Source: Nymphaea colorata (lineage: Eukaryota; Streptophyta; Magnoliopsida; Nymphaeales; Nymphaeaceae). From it: a DNA stretch of 64,000 bases. The stretch lies in assembly GCF_008831285.2 (NCBI RefSeq), contig NC_045138.2, positions 2,520,143 through 2,584,142 on the forward strand, in the 5' to 3' direction. Positions within the stretch are counted from its first letter, which is position 1. Each line of letters opens with the position of its first letter. Below the pieces are notes generated by a model, which saw only the letters and a program-made list of their open reading frames with translations, ran no database searches and was not told the origin of the DNA. Below are positions 24,968 to 37,795 of the stretch, piece by piece. A program made the translations under genes and the position numbers.

Positions 24968-27487
24968 TTACTTCTTTCTCTTAGGTGCCCTGAAATTGAA
25001 GCAAGAAATTGAAAGTAAACCATACAAAACTAGAACAATTTGAAAAGAATGGAAATGAATTCAGCGGTTTAATCAATTACTCTGCTGCTGTTTGTGATGC
25101 AGGAGCAGCTGCCGGACCCTGTTCCAGAAAAAGGCAGCATTGACAGATCAGATTCTGTTTTTCTTGATCAAATCATACATATGGAAAATAGTTCAAGTTG
25201 TGAACCCCTCGAAAACCTAAAATAGCTTCAGTCCGTACGTGCTTATGTCTTCAACATCGCTCAGTTACAATGGATCAAAACAGATATCATCATTTGGTGT
25301 ATAAAAATTACAAGCATGACTTTATGAGCAATCAAATCCTGGCACTGTGGGCGTTCATCTTTTGAAGTGCATCTGAAGCCTCACTACATGCCCCTATCAT
25401 AGAGCAAACTATGTAGATTGCATCTGCAACAGACTAACTGACTAATTCAGATACTTCACAAAAAAATGGTTTCATAAGCCACTGAATACTGATAATGCAT
25501 GTGGATGTGGCCCCGATTCCACATATATATGTATGTCTAGATGAATGCAAATCAGATGGTCAAAAACAACGTACAACACATGCACAGGTTTGCTTGCTGA
25601 ACGGTAACCTGGTGTCCTAAGAAGTCATAATCCCAGAACCTCGTTCAGCTTGCAAATGTGTTATCAAGTTAATGAAGCAAAATTATCAGCCACGACCAAC
25701 ACACTTAATTTTCTGCTACTTCCATGCCTACAAAACAGAAGTCACTCTCCTATTAGGTTCCTACAGACCCAGCTAAGTATCCAATGTTCTTCTGGACCAT
25801 TATAGGCCGTCCCCCATAAATCCTCGTTCAAAAGGCCAGGAAGGACCAGTCCCAAAAGAAACAATGGCATCTTGCTTCTAAATCTTAGTTCTCGCAACAT
25901 GTTTAAAAGGCCACGTGCATAAACTGTAGACTGGATAAGTTATCATGCTTCTACTTTTTTTTCTGTCTTTTTTTTTTCTGATATTGCCCTATGGAATCGA
26001 AACCGAGACCTTAGTGCAATCCAAACATCCAGTCATCTCACTCCATCTTGCAAACCATACATAGATTACTAACAGTTCCTATGTTTTTATGTGGATTACT
26101 GACTGTAACACATTTAAGATATTAAACCCAATCATTGCATTAAATCTTGCCAAGTTATAATATATTGATCATCACCAATTATTAGACTTTGAGGTGAACC
26201 TAGAATAAAGAAGACACTTAAGCGACTAAAAATGGGAAACATCTTAAAGCAACAAGAAAATGAGAAACAAACCTGGGCAAGGCGCTCTTCCCTTCGTGCA
26301 ATCTTCCTTTCCCTGCTTGCCTTGCTCTTTGCTCTCTTCGCTTCAAACTGATCAGACAAGGTTTTCTCTCTTGCCTTCTCTGCTTTTGATTTGTGTATGC
26401 TCTCCATGAGCACACGCTTGTTCTTGAAAACGTTACCCTTCACCTTCATATACATGTCATGGTACATGTGTTTGTCAATCTTTTTTGCTTCCCTGTACTT
26501 GCGCAGCAAGCGACGGAGCACCCTCATCCTCCTCATCCAAAGAATCTTGGTCGGCAGCCTAGCCTCCCTAGTACCTCTACGCTTACCATATCCTGAATGC
26601 CTTCCTTTCCTCTTTGCTTCCAAAGCTCGACGAGCCCGTGAGCGTGAATGAATTTTGGATGGCTTTTTTATCACAAAACCATCTTTAACCAGCTTTCTTA
26701 TATTTTGCCCTGCATATAATATTGTAAAGCTGAATGACTATTTTCCTTGAACAACTTGACCAACATTACTTCCGCGAGATTAACTTTGTTAGTTTCTTAA
26801 GTAGTTATTACCAATATCGAAGTTGTTCTCAAGCGTAGATAGGTGGGACCATGGATGGAATCAAACAGCGAGATTATAATTTAAAGTCCTTTTCAAACTT
26901 GCTCTGACTATAATCCATAAGCCACATGTAGTAACCCTTCTTCAAAATAACAATTCAATTTTGACATAAAAGAAGCGCATGAAATAATAAATTTGACAAT
27001 AAGAGAAGTACACTAGCTTTCCATGGCACTCCCAAGCTTAATCAAGTAATAAGAATGTAAGAAATTTTGACAACAGAAGAAACAAAGGTTCTGTAGTAAA
27101 AAACAAGTAAAAATGTAATCTATCAAGTACTATTGCAATTTGTCCACCGTATAATAGATAAGATGGTTAAGTTGGGATAGACAGGTTCACACAGATGCAA
27201 ATGCATCTCCAATAATCATATGGCAAAGTAAACTCCACAGAAGCAACTTTAGAAGACGAAAGCCAGAGCAACAGATATCATAAAAGGAACAAGATATTTT
27301 TTTTCTAAAGTTAAGACATTTTTTCAACTCTTGACTTTCTGAACATTTCTTAATTAATAAGGACAAAATTCTTACTAGAATTGGCCATGGAGATCTCGCT
27401 GGTTTCATTGGGATCAAGCCAAACTTTTCCTTTACCACACTTAAGAACGCTTGCAGCCAAGCGCTTCTGCAGCTTAAGAGACACCAT
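24968..27487 (-). CDS. RPL19: 60S ribosomal protein L19 (eL19)
   Basis: A large-subunit ribosomal protein, cytosolic. Four coding exons join in frame: 27376-27487, 26273-26709, 25081-25118 and 24968-24989, giving 202 residues. The start is [20 protein letters not shown]. Then [10 protein letters not shown] and [15 protein letters not shown] follow, with a basic helix-rich body ([20 protein letters not shown]) and a long Arg/Lys/Glu C-terminal helix, all diagnostic of eL19. The tail is encoded by a 38-nt exon ([12 protein letters not shown]) and a 22-nt exon (APKRKK and stop). Such Ala/Pro tails vary between plants, and 202 residues is a little short for the plant family. Introns are GT-AG. 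A leader intron separates the ATG exon from the promoter-proximal exon, as is frequent in ribosomal protein genes. Confidence 0.95.
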
Positions 27488-27495
27488 TTCTAGAT

Positions 27496-28920
27496 CTGCA
27501 TCAGCAAGGGCAGAAATAGGAATGAGGCACAGAGCAAAAAAATGAAGAAAAATGAGCTCCCAAGCAGGCTCCCCATATGACAAACTTAGCAGCAAGAAGA
27601 ACAGGAGTATTTTAAAAACAGTTACTGATGTGAGTGATCAGCAACGATAGAGGATGGAGCTATTCAAAACTCATAAACCAGTTTGACGTGATAGAATATA
27701 AGCATAGAAAATCAACGAGTAAAATGATTATAAGGAATAACAGAACCAAACAACCCCATGAAACTGGAAAAACATAAAAGTAATTTAGAGACGATCTCGT
27801 GTGAGTTTCTTAAGCATACGTGACTGCAAAATATTCCCAATAATTCACATTAGAACATAAATTGTTACCAACACAAACAAAGCTACACATAAATAACCAA
27901 TGACCAGAATGTAGCAAAAAAGCGACTCTCAAATACACAAAACTAGACCAAGTAGACATTACATTGTGCGGCAAAATTATTTGCAAATAACTAACAAGTC
28001 AGATGTACTATTCAATCGTTACATTGTGGAAAAAAGCATATAGCCGATAAATAAATGCATGTACCAACTACCAACATCAGTTCCGACACAGAAGAGATTG
28101 ATGTCTTAGAAACACTACATCCTAATCACTCAGTTTATAACTTTATAGATACACGCGCACATAAAGTTCCCCTCATCATCGTAAAGAAATAATCAATCTA
28201 TAACTACGTAACAAAGGATATGCCGTGTATATTACCCAAGAAGCTTGGGTAAGATCTCAGGTACAATAGAAGTTAAAGAAAAAAAGCAGACCTTGTATGT
28301 GCATCCAAAATAAAAGGACTTATCATCACAGAAAGAGAGACGAAATAGAAGATACAACGGTAAATTATAAGTTTTTTTTCCGGTTCGGAAGCCGCACAAA
28401 ACAGGCAAGCAAAAGTTTGTCAGGAAATAAAACGAACACAATGGCAGGTGGAAGAAACTATGGAATAGTAATCATAAAAAAAAAAAGAATAAAAAATATC
28501 GCAACTGTGAACCCCATTTTCTGATTTCAACCGTCAAAAGAGGATCTGGACCTGAAGCAAGAACGGAAACAAATGAAGCAATTCGAGACTCATCCAGCCA
28601 AATTTCGGAACCCAGTCCCCGGAAACTTGCAGATTAAACTTACTCAGCTTAAAAGCAGATAAGACGCACTTAACTTAAATTCAAAGCACTCAACCCAAAC
28701 TACTTAACCCCTAGCCATCCCACAAGCCAAGCAATGAGAAATATCCCCCAACTCTCGAACCGTGAAATGCTAAAAAACCCAGCGACCGAACAATATTCAC
28801 TCACTGGATCAGCACCGTACGAGGAGAAAATTGAAACACACAATCATCAAAAATTGTGAATTCAGACCAAATTGTTACGATGCTGCAATAGATGCATAAG
28901 AATAGAGAAAAAAATAGTAC
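27496..28920 (-). other. 5' leader intron of RPL19
   Basis: The acceptor GATGCAG lies just before ATCTAGAAATGG at the start codon, and the donor AAAG|GTACTATT is at 28920. The intron is about 1.4 kb, contains no supported gene, and is inferred from splice signals only. I looked for a box C/D snoRNA inside and found none that convinced me. Confidence 0.65.
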
Positions 28921-29055
28921 CTTTGATCCACACACCCTCTCTCTCTCTCCCTCTCCCTGTGTCTGATGGGGATGGGGAGCGGCGGACGGAGATGCAAGAT
29001 TTCTAGGGTTTCTGTGGTACAAAATATTTTTAGTTAGGTCCCGATTGTTCTTCTT
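28921..29055 (-). promoter_or_regulatory. RPL19 leader exon and promoter-proximal region
   Basis: Non-coding first exon, with its upper end estimated from the TATA box. It is GA-rich on the coding strand (CT run on plus, 28937-28960). The transcription start is not directly visible. Confidence 0.5.
29004..29011 (-). promoter_or_regulatory. telo-box AAACCCTA
   Basis: AAACCCTA on the minus strand near the predicted RPL19 transcription start. Telo-boxes near the start site are typical of plant ribosomal protein genes and translation factors (established knowledge). Its use here is inferred. Confidence 0.7.
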
Positions 29056-29085
29056 TTTTCTCAAAAGAGGATCTCGTTTCTCTTA

Positions 29086-29094
29086 TTTTATATA
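29086..29094 (-). promoter_or_regulatory. TATA box of RPL19
   Basis: Minus-strand TATATAAAA lies about 80 bases upstream of the telo-box and is the best TATA-like site above the leader exon. Confidence 0.5.
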
Positions 29095-29284
29095 CGCGAG
29101 TGATTCCTTATTTTCTCATAATTATATTATGCATTGCATGTGATGTGAGCTAATAGACTAATAAAATGTTCATCGTTCTAATTTCATTCACTTGTTTCTC
29201 ATTCACTTGTCTTCCAATTTTGATATACATTTTCATTTTACATCGTTCTAATTAACGAACATAAAAATTTTGGTCGTTTTTAAG

Positions 29285-29520
29285 TAGACCTGAGCATCGC
29301 GGACGGGCTCGATAAGAGTCTAGCACGGGATGGCCCTACCCAACCTTGATCTCGGCCCTACTCAACCTGATTATAATAAAATATTATAAAATAATTTTTT
29401 AATATAAAATATATTTTATTATTAAAATATATTTTAATATTAAATAAACAATAAAAAATAATCGAATCGAATGAACCCACCCAAACCTATCCGAGTCAGT
29501 TTTTTCAAACAGAGTACATA
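29285..29520. repeat. hAT-type MITE fragment
   Basis: The left edge AGACCTGAGCATCGCGGACGGGCTCG resembles the GGGCATCGGGCC ends elsewhere in the window. The core is AT-only (about 29370-29465) and a GC-richer right edge follows with CCACCCAAACCTATCCGAG. The shape matches the elements at 8604 and 9788. Confidence 0.45.
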
Positions 29521-30740
29521 TTACATAAAAGCTTTATAAACCATAATATAAATTTGGAATCCATGGACGTGATTAGAGGAACGTAGTTAAAAACATGCCT
29601 TCAAGAATGTATATGCATTGGATATTGGGAAATTTAATTGGTCGTATTATTGCTCATCATCATACTAAATATTAAAATTGAATATGAATAGGAATCCAAA
29701 TTCGTTCCAATGTTATTTTTAAAATTGAACTCCCATCAGATTTCTTAATCACTCATTAATTTTTTTTCTATATCAAACTTATTTAAGGAAAACCAATTAG
29801 AAGTCCAATCCGAAATTCATCAAATGGCATCAATAATGATTAAGGATACATTTTTTGTTGTTATTTTAATACAAGCATCTTTTTTTTATTTTTTGATGCA
29901 TTAACCTTGTTAATAACCGCCAAAACGCTCGAGTTTCAAGCACACTTTGTGTTCAAGTAGGTAAAAACAAAAAAAACAAAAAAAAGTTGGCTGCCATTTT
30001 TTCTCATTTTAATATGCTCAAATGGCAGCAACTTTATACTTTAAAAAAATAAAAAAAAGTGTAAATAAATGGTTAGTGTTTTAACTGGAGTCTTAAAAGT
30101 AGTGGCAGATAATGTCGTAAAACTGATCGCATCGGTGAATATAAAAGCCATTGCACTCGTATATGAAAATATACCAAAAAGTGGACCATTTTTTTAAATT
30201 ATGCAATTGACAGAAAAAGCCCTCTAATAGTTGCCTTGGAGTGGGGATCAAGTCACTAGTTACTTGAAAAAGTGGGAAAGGTGGAGTGGGGATCAAGTCA
30301 GCCGCCGGTTCATCTAATTGAACGAGTTGAGATGAGTACAGGCGGTATTTTGCTTCAGTACATAAAATAAGGAGTGACTTGTTCCACAGAATTGGATAAT
30401 TCTAAAATCTAGTTACAAACTTCATGTTATGCTGAAATCATGCTTCTAGTAATTTGTATGACTTGGTTATAAAACAATAAAATTCAGGTTTAAATCACAA
30501 ATTAAAATCAAAATATGGATACACATGCTATAAAATTATAATATAAAGCAACAATTATCTAATGCAGAAAATTTCATCATTTCATTAGTATCACTATAAC
30601 TAAATATTATCTCAAAGCAATATTATCAAAAATCAGCCAATTCAATTGGACAAACCAATTCGTTTTAGTGCTGAATTCATAAGTACCACGCATCAAATTA
30701 TACATATTTTAAAAATATATTATTTTCAATAAGTTTATAT

Positions 30741-30771
<31 letters not shown>

Positions 30772-32769
30772 GCTCAAATTAAAATTATTACTTTAAATAT
30801 ATAGATTAAATAATAACATTTTAGGATTCATACTTAACCTTAAAAGAGTAACATTTGTTCTATTTCTTTTTTGTATGTTTACTCTCCACCTCCACCTAAG
30901 TGACATGAGTACTTTAATAAGGTCACATATATGTGTTGTCATACATGTACCCAAAGTGAATATTGGGACACACATATACAAATTACTTAAACTAACTTTA
31001 TTTAAAATTTTTCAACTCATTTTTCATTTTATTTTTAAAGTTATTGTTTATTAACATGTAATGTTTTTTTTTTAATTTATGTCACTTGTTTATTAAAACG
31101 TTGCTTCCATTTTGACTTTTTTTATTAATTTGCGTACATATATATATATATGTATGTATGTATCCTACTGTACCCCGTACCAATATTTTTTAAAGTTGTT
31201 GTAAATGTACTTATATCTTTGTACTCATACTTGACCGTACTTGTACCTATGTGACTTAGCTCTCCACATAAGGTTGTTGGATCAAGCTTGTGTGTAGTGC
31301 TTGACCCCAACTTACTTAAATGAATGCTGTTTGTCTTTCAAAACAAAAGGAAGTAAAGCTTGAACGTAAACTTTTTGTAGCTGCCATAAAACAATAAAAC
31401 AACTTCGGGTCCATTTAGCAAACAAATTAGTATGTAATTATTTCATAAATACACTTCAAAGTTTAGGGTAAATTCATGAAAAACCTAAAAAATGTTCTAC
31501 CAATTTGTGCAATTGTTAGGGCATATTCTATAGAATAGTTACAAACTATTTTATTTATTTATCATACAAGCCCTTCCATACTACCTGATGAATCTTAAGA
31601 CAAATTTATGAAACATGAACTCCTTCAATCTCTGCGGATATTCATGGACAATAACAAATTGTTATTGCTAAGAAATAGCCCTTTAAGGTATACGTCTCGA
31701 CCTTAAGACATATACCTTGCCTAAAAAATTGATTATAAGAGTCAAACCATAATTGCCTGCTTCCTAGTCTTACATGTGTATGCATAACCATAAATTTTTC
31801 TTGAGAAGCGTCGAATTAAAGTTTCTAAATTTTGACTTGGACCGAAATATCATTTTTCAAAAAATTTATATTAAACAAGTAAAATTTTCTAAAATTTACA
31901 TATAAATAAAAAACATTTGAGGTGGGGCCAAGGCCCAAATGGGCTCTACCTTGGCTCCGCCCCTATATGTGTCCTAGATGACAAAAATGCTATCGACTAT
32001 GAACCTATATTGAGTTATCTATAGAGAGGAATTGAAGGAATTGCATAAACTCAAACAATTGTACAATTCTATCTTATATGACACATTAAGATTGTTTAGT
32101 TACTATGTTCAAATGGGCAAAACTATTAATGCACTCGAAGAATAACGAAATATTCAAGTATCTAAAGAGACTAATATTGTTAGGGCGATTAAGTTGGAGT
32201 TGATTCATGTAGCTTCACGTTTGTTGTGGATTGGATATTTTGTGGCCCATATTGGTGCACAGATACTTTTCTTTGTATTTTTAGAGTATGATCTAAAAAT
32301 TTGTCAAACACCATAGTTTGTTGGAACACATAAAATTTGAAAACATGTCAATAGAAAAATTCACAACATAAGTTTCAATGATGCCTTATGATATAACAAT
32401 TGTTTGTGGCCCTTTCAGTTATTGATTTTTAACATATGACACACACAGAGACACACATATATATAGCTACAAGACCCTACTTGGTAGGAATCATAGTCGT
32501 CGATCGTAAAGAGATCATATAATGGATATTAAGTTGCAAATATAAAGTAAAGTTGTTTTTTCAATATAAAATAGCCCTGAAACGAGGCAAGGAGTTTCCT
32601 TTGAGGAGTCTCATTTGTTTCCATCTTTATCTTTCTTTCTATATCTCTTCTTTTGAAAGATATTTTAGACTATAGAAAGACTGGTTTAACTTCTATATTT
32701 GTAATTTAATCTTTATTGTTTAATCTCATTGAAATCAATAGCCAAATGATTCACATTATACTTATGGCT
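29521..32769. other. Gene-free AT-rich region left of the hAT relic
   Basis: No supported gene. The stretch contains a TA run at 30745-30771, a hairpin near 29988-30031, a repeated 18-mer GGAGTGGGGATCAAGTCA (about 30238 and 30283) and one GGCGGAGC-family element (31800-31966). Reading frames are short and carry no domain. Confidence 0.55.
31800..31966. repeat. Short repeat, GGCGGAGC family, copy 2 (inverted)
   Basis: Reverse orientation. It ends in TTGGCTCCGCCCCTA and contains GACCGAAATATCATTTTTCAAA, the reverse complement of the core in the 8938 and 59184 copies, preceded by GTCGAATTAAAGTTTCTAAATT. Confidence 0.6.
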
Positions 32770-35700
32770 CAGCTTGGGCGTCGGGCCGGGTCCAGGTCAA
32801 AAAATTTTGTTATCGGGCTCAACTTGAGTGAGCTCGGCCCGGCCCGGCCTGAGTTATAATTATTTGAATTCAGTCATTTTCGATACCTATTAAATTGCAT
32901 ACACGTTTCAACGTTTTTGTTTGGGTCAGTTCCTAAGCACTGTGACATAGAATTTATGATTTTTTTCCACCGGTGTTGTACCAAATTATCAATATGAATA
33001 TATTGTATCTGCTTTAGCATATAGGACATGCTTGTTAGCAATGAACTAAGAATAGGATCACAGGAGATTGCCATAGATATCAACAACATAATAGTTGTGA
33101 AAAAAACTGTCACAAAGGTGAAAAGAATATGTGAAAACTAAGTGTAGAAAGTAATTGTACAGTCTTCTTATTGAAAAAAATGATATTGATCTTCGTTCCA
33201 ACCTTCACTGATGTCTGATGGTATTGTCTATCTTCTTGATTCCGTTCACAGAAAGAACTGTAACAAGAAGAAAAGAAAAAAATCACATGCAAATGGGAGT
33301 CTAATATTTGCTGATCAAAGCCGCATGTTTTCAGTGAGCAGCGTGTACCTTCACATAGCAAAAGGGCGACGGTGGACCAGTGGAGGAGCGGTGAAAGGGC
33401 GACGGTGACAAGTGGCCTAGTGGTGGAGCGGAGACGGTGGCACCATGGTGGTAGCGGATTGGCTGGTAGCCGGTGGCACGCAGTCACGGTCTCTCCCTGT
33501 CTCTGCCTCCTTTGGTCATCCTCTAATGCAATTCTGGGTTTCAGACCAAATTGATACTTGTCTAAGTGGATAGAAGACTCTTGGGCTCCATTTGGTTCAA
33601 TCAAACCAAGGGTTGAGAAGTTGCTTGACTACTGAATAGGTTGAACAAAATCTCAATCTCTAAATCAAATGCAAAGCAGAAAATCCCCAAATGATTTGGT
33701 GAGTAATAATGTATAACTTGTAATAAAGTAGCTATTATAATGAATAGCTTCTTCAATTTTGTTGTTGTTCACTTGTATATAAATCTCCAAAAAGTGCATG
33801 ATCTATCCTTGGTAAAGTGCATATATCTTGCGTTTATGACTCAATTTGATTAAACTCAAACATAACTGGATCTGATTGAAGCATATTCACGATGCATTAT
33901 TAACAAATAAAATTCATTGCATGAACCCTGTTGATTCATTTGTTCTTATTTTTACTGCATGCTTCGGGAAGGAATAGCTTGTAATGTATAACTTGCAAAA
34001 ATGTTTACTTCAGTAATTTTATGCGTGCAACTCTATAATTGGTATATATAGTTTGAAACTTCTGTTGATTGTTGCTCTTAAAACTTCTATGTTTTCAATT
34101 TCTGAAATGTATAACTTGTAAGAGCCTCTAGTTTATGGAAAGTTTCTGTGAATCCCTCTTGTGACAAGAAGAAAATTGGTTTCCCTAGGACTCTATGTTT
34201 AGGTTGTTCGAATTTCATTCAAACAGTAAGTCATGTCATCTAGCACTGAGAATGAAAATATCGTCCGATGGCAGATGTAGGGGAAAATGAATCTTTACAT
34301 GTACTGAAAAAGACGTTGAATCCAAGAGGAAAAGAAGCTCAATAGTATGGAATGACTTCAAATTAGTAGAATTTGAGGGAAAAGAATTTGCGAAATGCAA
34401 ACATTGTGGTGAACGATTTGCTGCACATAGTAGCAGTGGTACGAGCCACTTAAAACGATATAAAGATATATGTATCAGAAAACAAATACTTGATGGAAAA
34501 TAATGAACTTTGTCATTTGGAGTTGGTGAATCTGGTGCCACAAATTTAGGTCTACATAAATTTGATATGGACACTATAAGAAAAGGTATGACGAAATTGA
34601 CAATAATGCATTCTCTTCCTTTCAGTATTGCAAAATATGAATATCTTAACGATCTTCTAAAGTCATGCAATCCAAGGTTTGTGCCAATTTCTAGGAAAAC
34701 ATTTACAAAAGAGGTACAGTCAATGTTCTTGACTGAAAAAAAGAAATATCAAAAAGTTTTAAATAACCACGTGCAACGGGTTTCATTGACATTTGATATG
34801 TGGTCCTCACAACAGACATTAGGGAACTTATGCTTGACAGCCTCTTATATTGATACAAATTGGCAATTGCACTCTCATATACTTAATTTTATACATGTGT
34901 CTCCACCACATAATGCAAGTTGTATATGTGACATTTTATCATAGTGCATTACTACTAAGTGGGAAATTCATTTGAAGCTGTTTTTTGTCACTGCTGATAA
35001 CTGTTCAATAATTGATAATAGAATAAGTTTATTGAGAAAGACCATGAAAGAAAAAATAATATTTTATTTCCATTGAGAAGAGAGTACTTTCATATTCGTT
35101 GTGGTGCACATATCATCAATCTGATAGTTAAAGATGGTATGAATGATGTGGATGATACAATTTCAAGAATTCGTGACAGTGTCAAATATGTAAGAGGATC
35201 ATCAAAACGACTACTTGCTTTCAAAGAATGTGTAAAGGCAATGGGTTTGGATGAGAAAAAATGTTTAAACAATGATGTTCCTACTCGATGGAATTCTACA
35301 TTTATAATGTTGAGAGATGCATTATTATTCAAAGATGTCTTTCAATATTTGGCATCGTGTGATCCTAGTTATACATGTTTGCCTTTTGAGGATGAGTGGT
35401 ATCATGTACCTGATTTATGTCAGTCCTTAAAGGTCTTCTACGATGCAACAAATCTTTTCTCTACCACCAAGCATGTAACAACTAATCTTGTTTTTGAAGA
35501 AATCGTATCAATTTACCATCATTTGTATATGCATCGTGGAACATCGAATGAACATATAAGGGCATTGGCATGCAAAATGCAGGAAAAGTTTGACAAATAC
35601 TTTAAGGGCTGCAATATTCTTTTTGCAATTGCAGCTGTTTTGGATCATAGGTTCAAGTTATCATACTTGAAGTATTTGCTTGGCAATTTAGATAAACCTG

Positions 35701-37211
35701 ATGCAATAGTGAAATATGAAACTATAGAGAGCACTCTTCATAAATTATATGGGTTATATAAATATGTATGAAGATAGTGACACGTGTAATATGCAAAGGG
35801 TTAATGCATCCACTAGTACCACGATTGCAACAGAATAGTATAAAAGTTTGTCTAGATATGGGTTTAAAGTATATGTTAACTTTGTATCTTCTGTAGTGAT
35901 TCACACAAATCTAGACAAATATTTGATTGATCTAATGGAAGAAATTATACCTACTGTAGAGTTCAACATATTATCTTAGTGGAAGACAAATGAAAGCAAA
36001 TATCAAATTCTTGCAAAGATGACTCGAGATGTGTTAGCTATTTTTGTATCTATAGTTGCTTCAAAAACTGCATTCAGTATATCAAGAAGAATTCTTAATG
36101 ATTATCGATGTTCAACTACTCCTGAAAATGTTGAATCAGAAAATGTTGAATCATTAATCTGCACACAAAGTTGGATTCGTAATGCAAGCAACTTGTGTGA
36201 AAGGTAAGATGTTCATGCTTTATAGTTTATACATATTAACATAATAGTGTGCTTAAATTAATAAGTGTCTTTTTACAGTTCTCATGATGCAGAGCACCAT
36301 TTTGACGAGGAATGTTAATCGAGTGCATGATTATTATGATAATTTTTTTTAATTAATGCTTCATATTCTATGCTGAGAAGCACATGTTAATTTTTATTAA
36401 CATTCCTTTTTCATGTTCAATAGCAGATGGACGTTTCAAGCTACAACCATGAACTCTCTACTGACATGATCATTTTTTTGTTGCTCTCAGATATGGGTGT
36501 GACATCTTTGTCTAAATCTTGTGTAGAGACTTGATGTTCATGCCAAAACTTAAACTATGTTGGAAAGTATTTGTGATTATGAAAGTTTATCATCTTTTAA
36601 AAATAGAATGTTGATGACAGTTTAACTGTTGATGGCGAGAAATATTACTACTTATATTTGCTTGCAGATTAGTTTTGTTGTATATTGTCTTAAGCAGTTG
36701 TTCCTTTTTATATTTTTGGTTGGTTGATTCGACTAACAACTGTTGTAATTCTTACATACTCTGAGATTATTCCTTATGATGAATCGATAATGCTGGTGCT
36801 TTTGATGAAGTAGTCTGGCCGGAAAAATGTATATTATTGATCTCGCTTAAATTTATTCCATATTTGAGTTAAGTTGATTTTGATATGGGGCCTTCATCTG
36901 CTTCTTTGTTTTTCTTGTTCTTGGTTTTATATAACGTCCTCCCTATTGCTTGTGTCTATACCACTTGTGTAATTCAATCTTCTATAATTGCACTTTATGT
37001 TATTTGGTTTATGTTATTTGTTATCGGCATTGTCATACTTGATTCTTCTCTTGAATGTTGGATTTTGTGGAAGACTGCAAGTCCTTGTTTCTTTTTCTTA
37101 TTTGATTTTTGGACCAAACCGACCCAGCCCAACCCGGCCCGCCAATTAACAAAACGGGCCGGGCTGGGCCTCGAACATGGTGGACCAGGCCCGGCCCGAT
37201 GCCCATCCCTA
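32770..37211 (+). mobile_element. Relic autonomous-type hAT transposon, 4.4 kb
   Basis: The ends are imperfect inverted repeats. Left is CAGCTTGGGCGTCGGGCCGGG, with further CGGCCCGGCCCGGCC inside. Right, on the other strand, is TAGGGATGGGCATCGGGCCGGG. Between them lies a degraded BED-finger hAT transposase (34233-36318). Flanking 8-mers (TTATGGCT and CTTTTGAC) do not match, so either the target duplication has decayed or the border is slightly off. A GC-rich non-coding block (33340-33500) and AT-rich flanks fill the rest. The RICESLEEPER-like protein order supports the hAT superfamily. Confidence 0.75.
34233..36318 (+). pseudogene. hAT transposase (zf-BED, RNase-H-like, dimerisation), broken
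   Basis: Pieces of one transposase follow each other in order. First is a BED finger (about 34318-34500; CKHCGERF, then SGTSHLKRYKDIC). Next is the N-terminal hAT region (34510-34944; VPISRKTFTKEV, SLTFDMWSS). The catalytic-domain segment is at 35073-35771 (YFHIRCGAHIINL, PTRWNSTF, AVLDHRFKLSYL). The C-terminal dimerisation part is near 35920-36205 (KYQILAKMTRDVLAI, then SFS-like and LICTQSWIR). Breaks seen: a frameshift and stops in the N-terminus, TAA and TGA at 34501-34506, TAG at 34942, a frame change near 35065, TGA at 35769, and TAG in place of the expected second Trp codon after NILS. A last small intron (36206-36278) would add a short tail. It is not expected to make active protein. 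Confidence 0.85.
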
Positions 37212-37602
37212 CTTTTGACACATTGAATTGGGTTAGCTACTGGTACATGATATATGTATATATATATATAGACACTTGAAAAGCCCACACATTCTAGGAC
37301 CAAGAAGACAAAATAATGAGTTTAGGATTTTTAAGCCTCACTAAGCGCAGCATAGTTTTATATGTATTGTAAATTTTGACTTTTTAGAGTTACTTAGTCA
37401 TCTAACCACGATCATCTGATTTATTATGATGAATAGTTAAGGAAAAAACTAATAGATATTTTCATCATTTAACATTATTTCATACTCTTTTTCTTATTGT
37501 TTTGCCGTTAATCATTATTTTGTAACCATTTATTTGTTTTACATGAATAGCATTTGTTAGATGAATAGGTTTTGTTTTAGATATCAAGTCATCATTCATT
37601 TA

Positions 37603-37605
<3 letters not shown>

Positions 37606-37642
<37 letters not shown>
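37606..37642. repeat. (AT)n microsatellite
   Basis: AT run in intergenic DNA, 0.4 kb right of the hAT relic. Confidence 0.95.
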
Positions 37643-37646
<4 letters not shown>

Positions 37647-37662
37647 GTCACTTCATGTGATA

Positions 37663-37795
37663 GGAGCGTGAGTGGAGCTAGGGGACCCATGGAGGTTATG
37701 TCACCTTCCTAGTTTTGAGAAATAAAAAAAGATTTCCATGTAAAATATATGAAAATTTTTACTTAATGAAAATTTTGGAAATTAACAGTGGGCCG
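37663..37795. repeat. Short repeat, possible GGCGGAGC family, degraded
   Basis: The left part, GGAGCGTGAGTGGAGCTAGGG, then GGGACCCATGG and an AT-rich TTTTCATATA-type core, resembles the 8938 and 59184 copies. The conserved ATGATATTTC core is missing. Assignment is tentative. Confidence 0.3.

Noticed and set aside
28130-28180. Possible box C/D snoRNA in the RPL19 leader intron
   Set aside because: There are GATGATGA and CTGA words on the minus strand, but the spacing is short and no terminal stem is seen.
33110-33604. 164-codon minus-strand frame in the hAT relic
   Set aside because: It crosses a GC-rich non-coding block; no domain, and its composition looks like chance.
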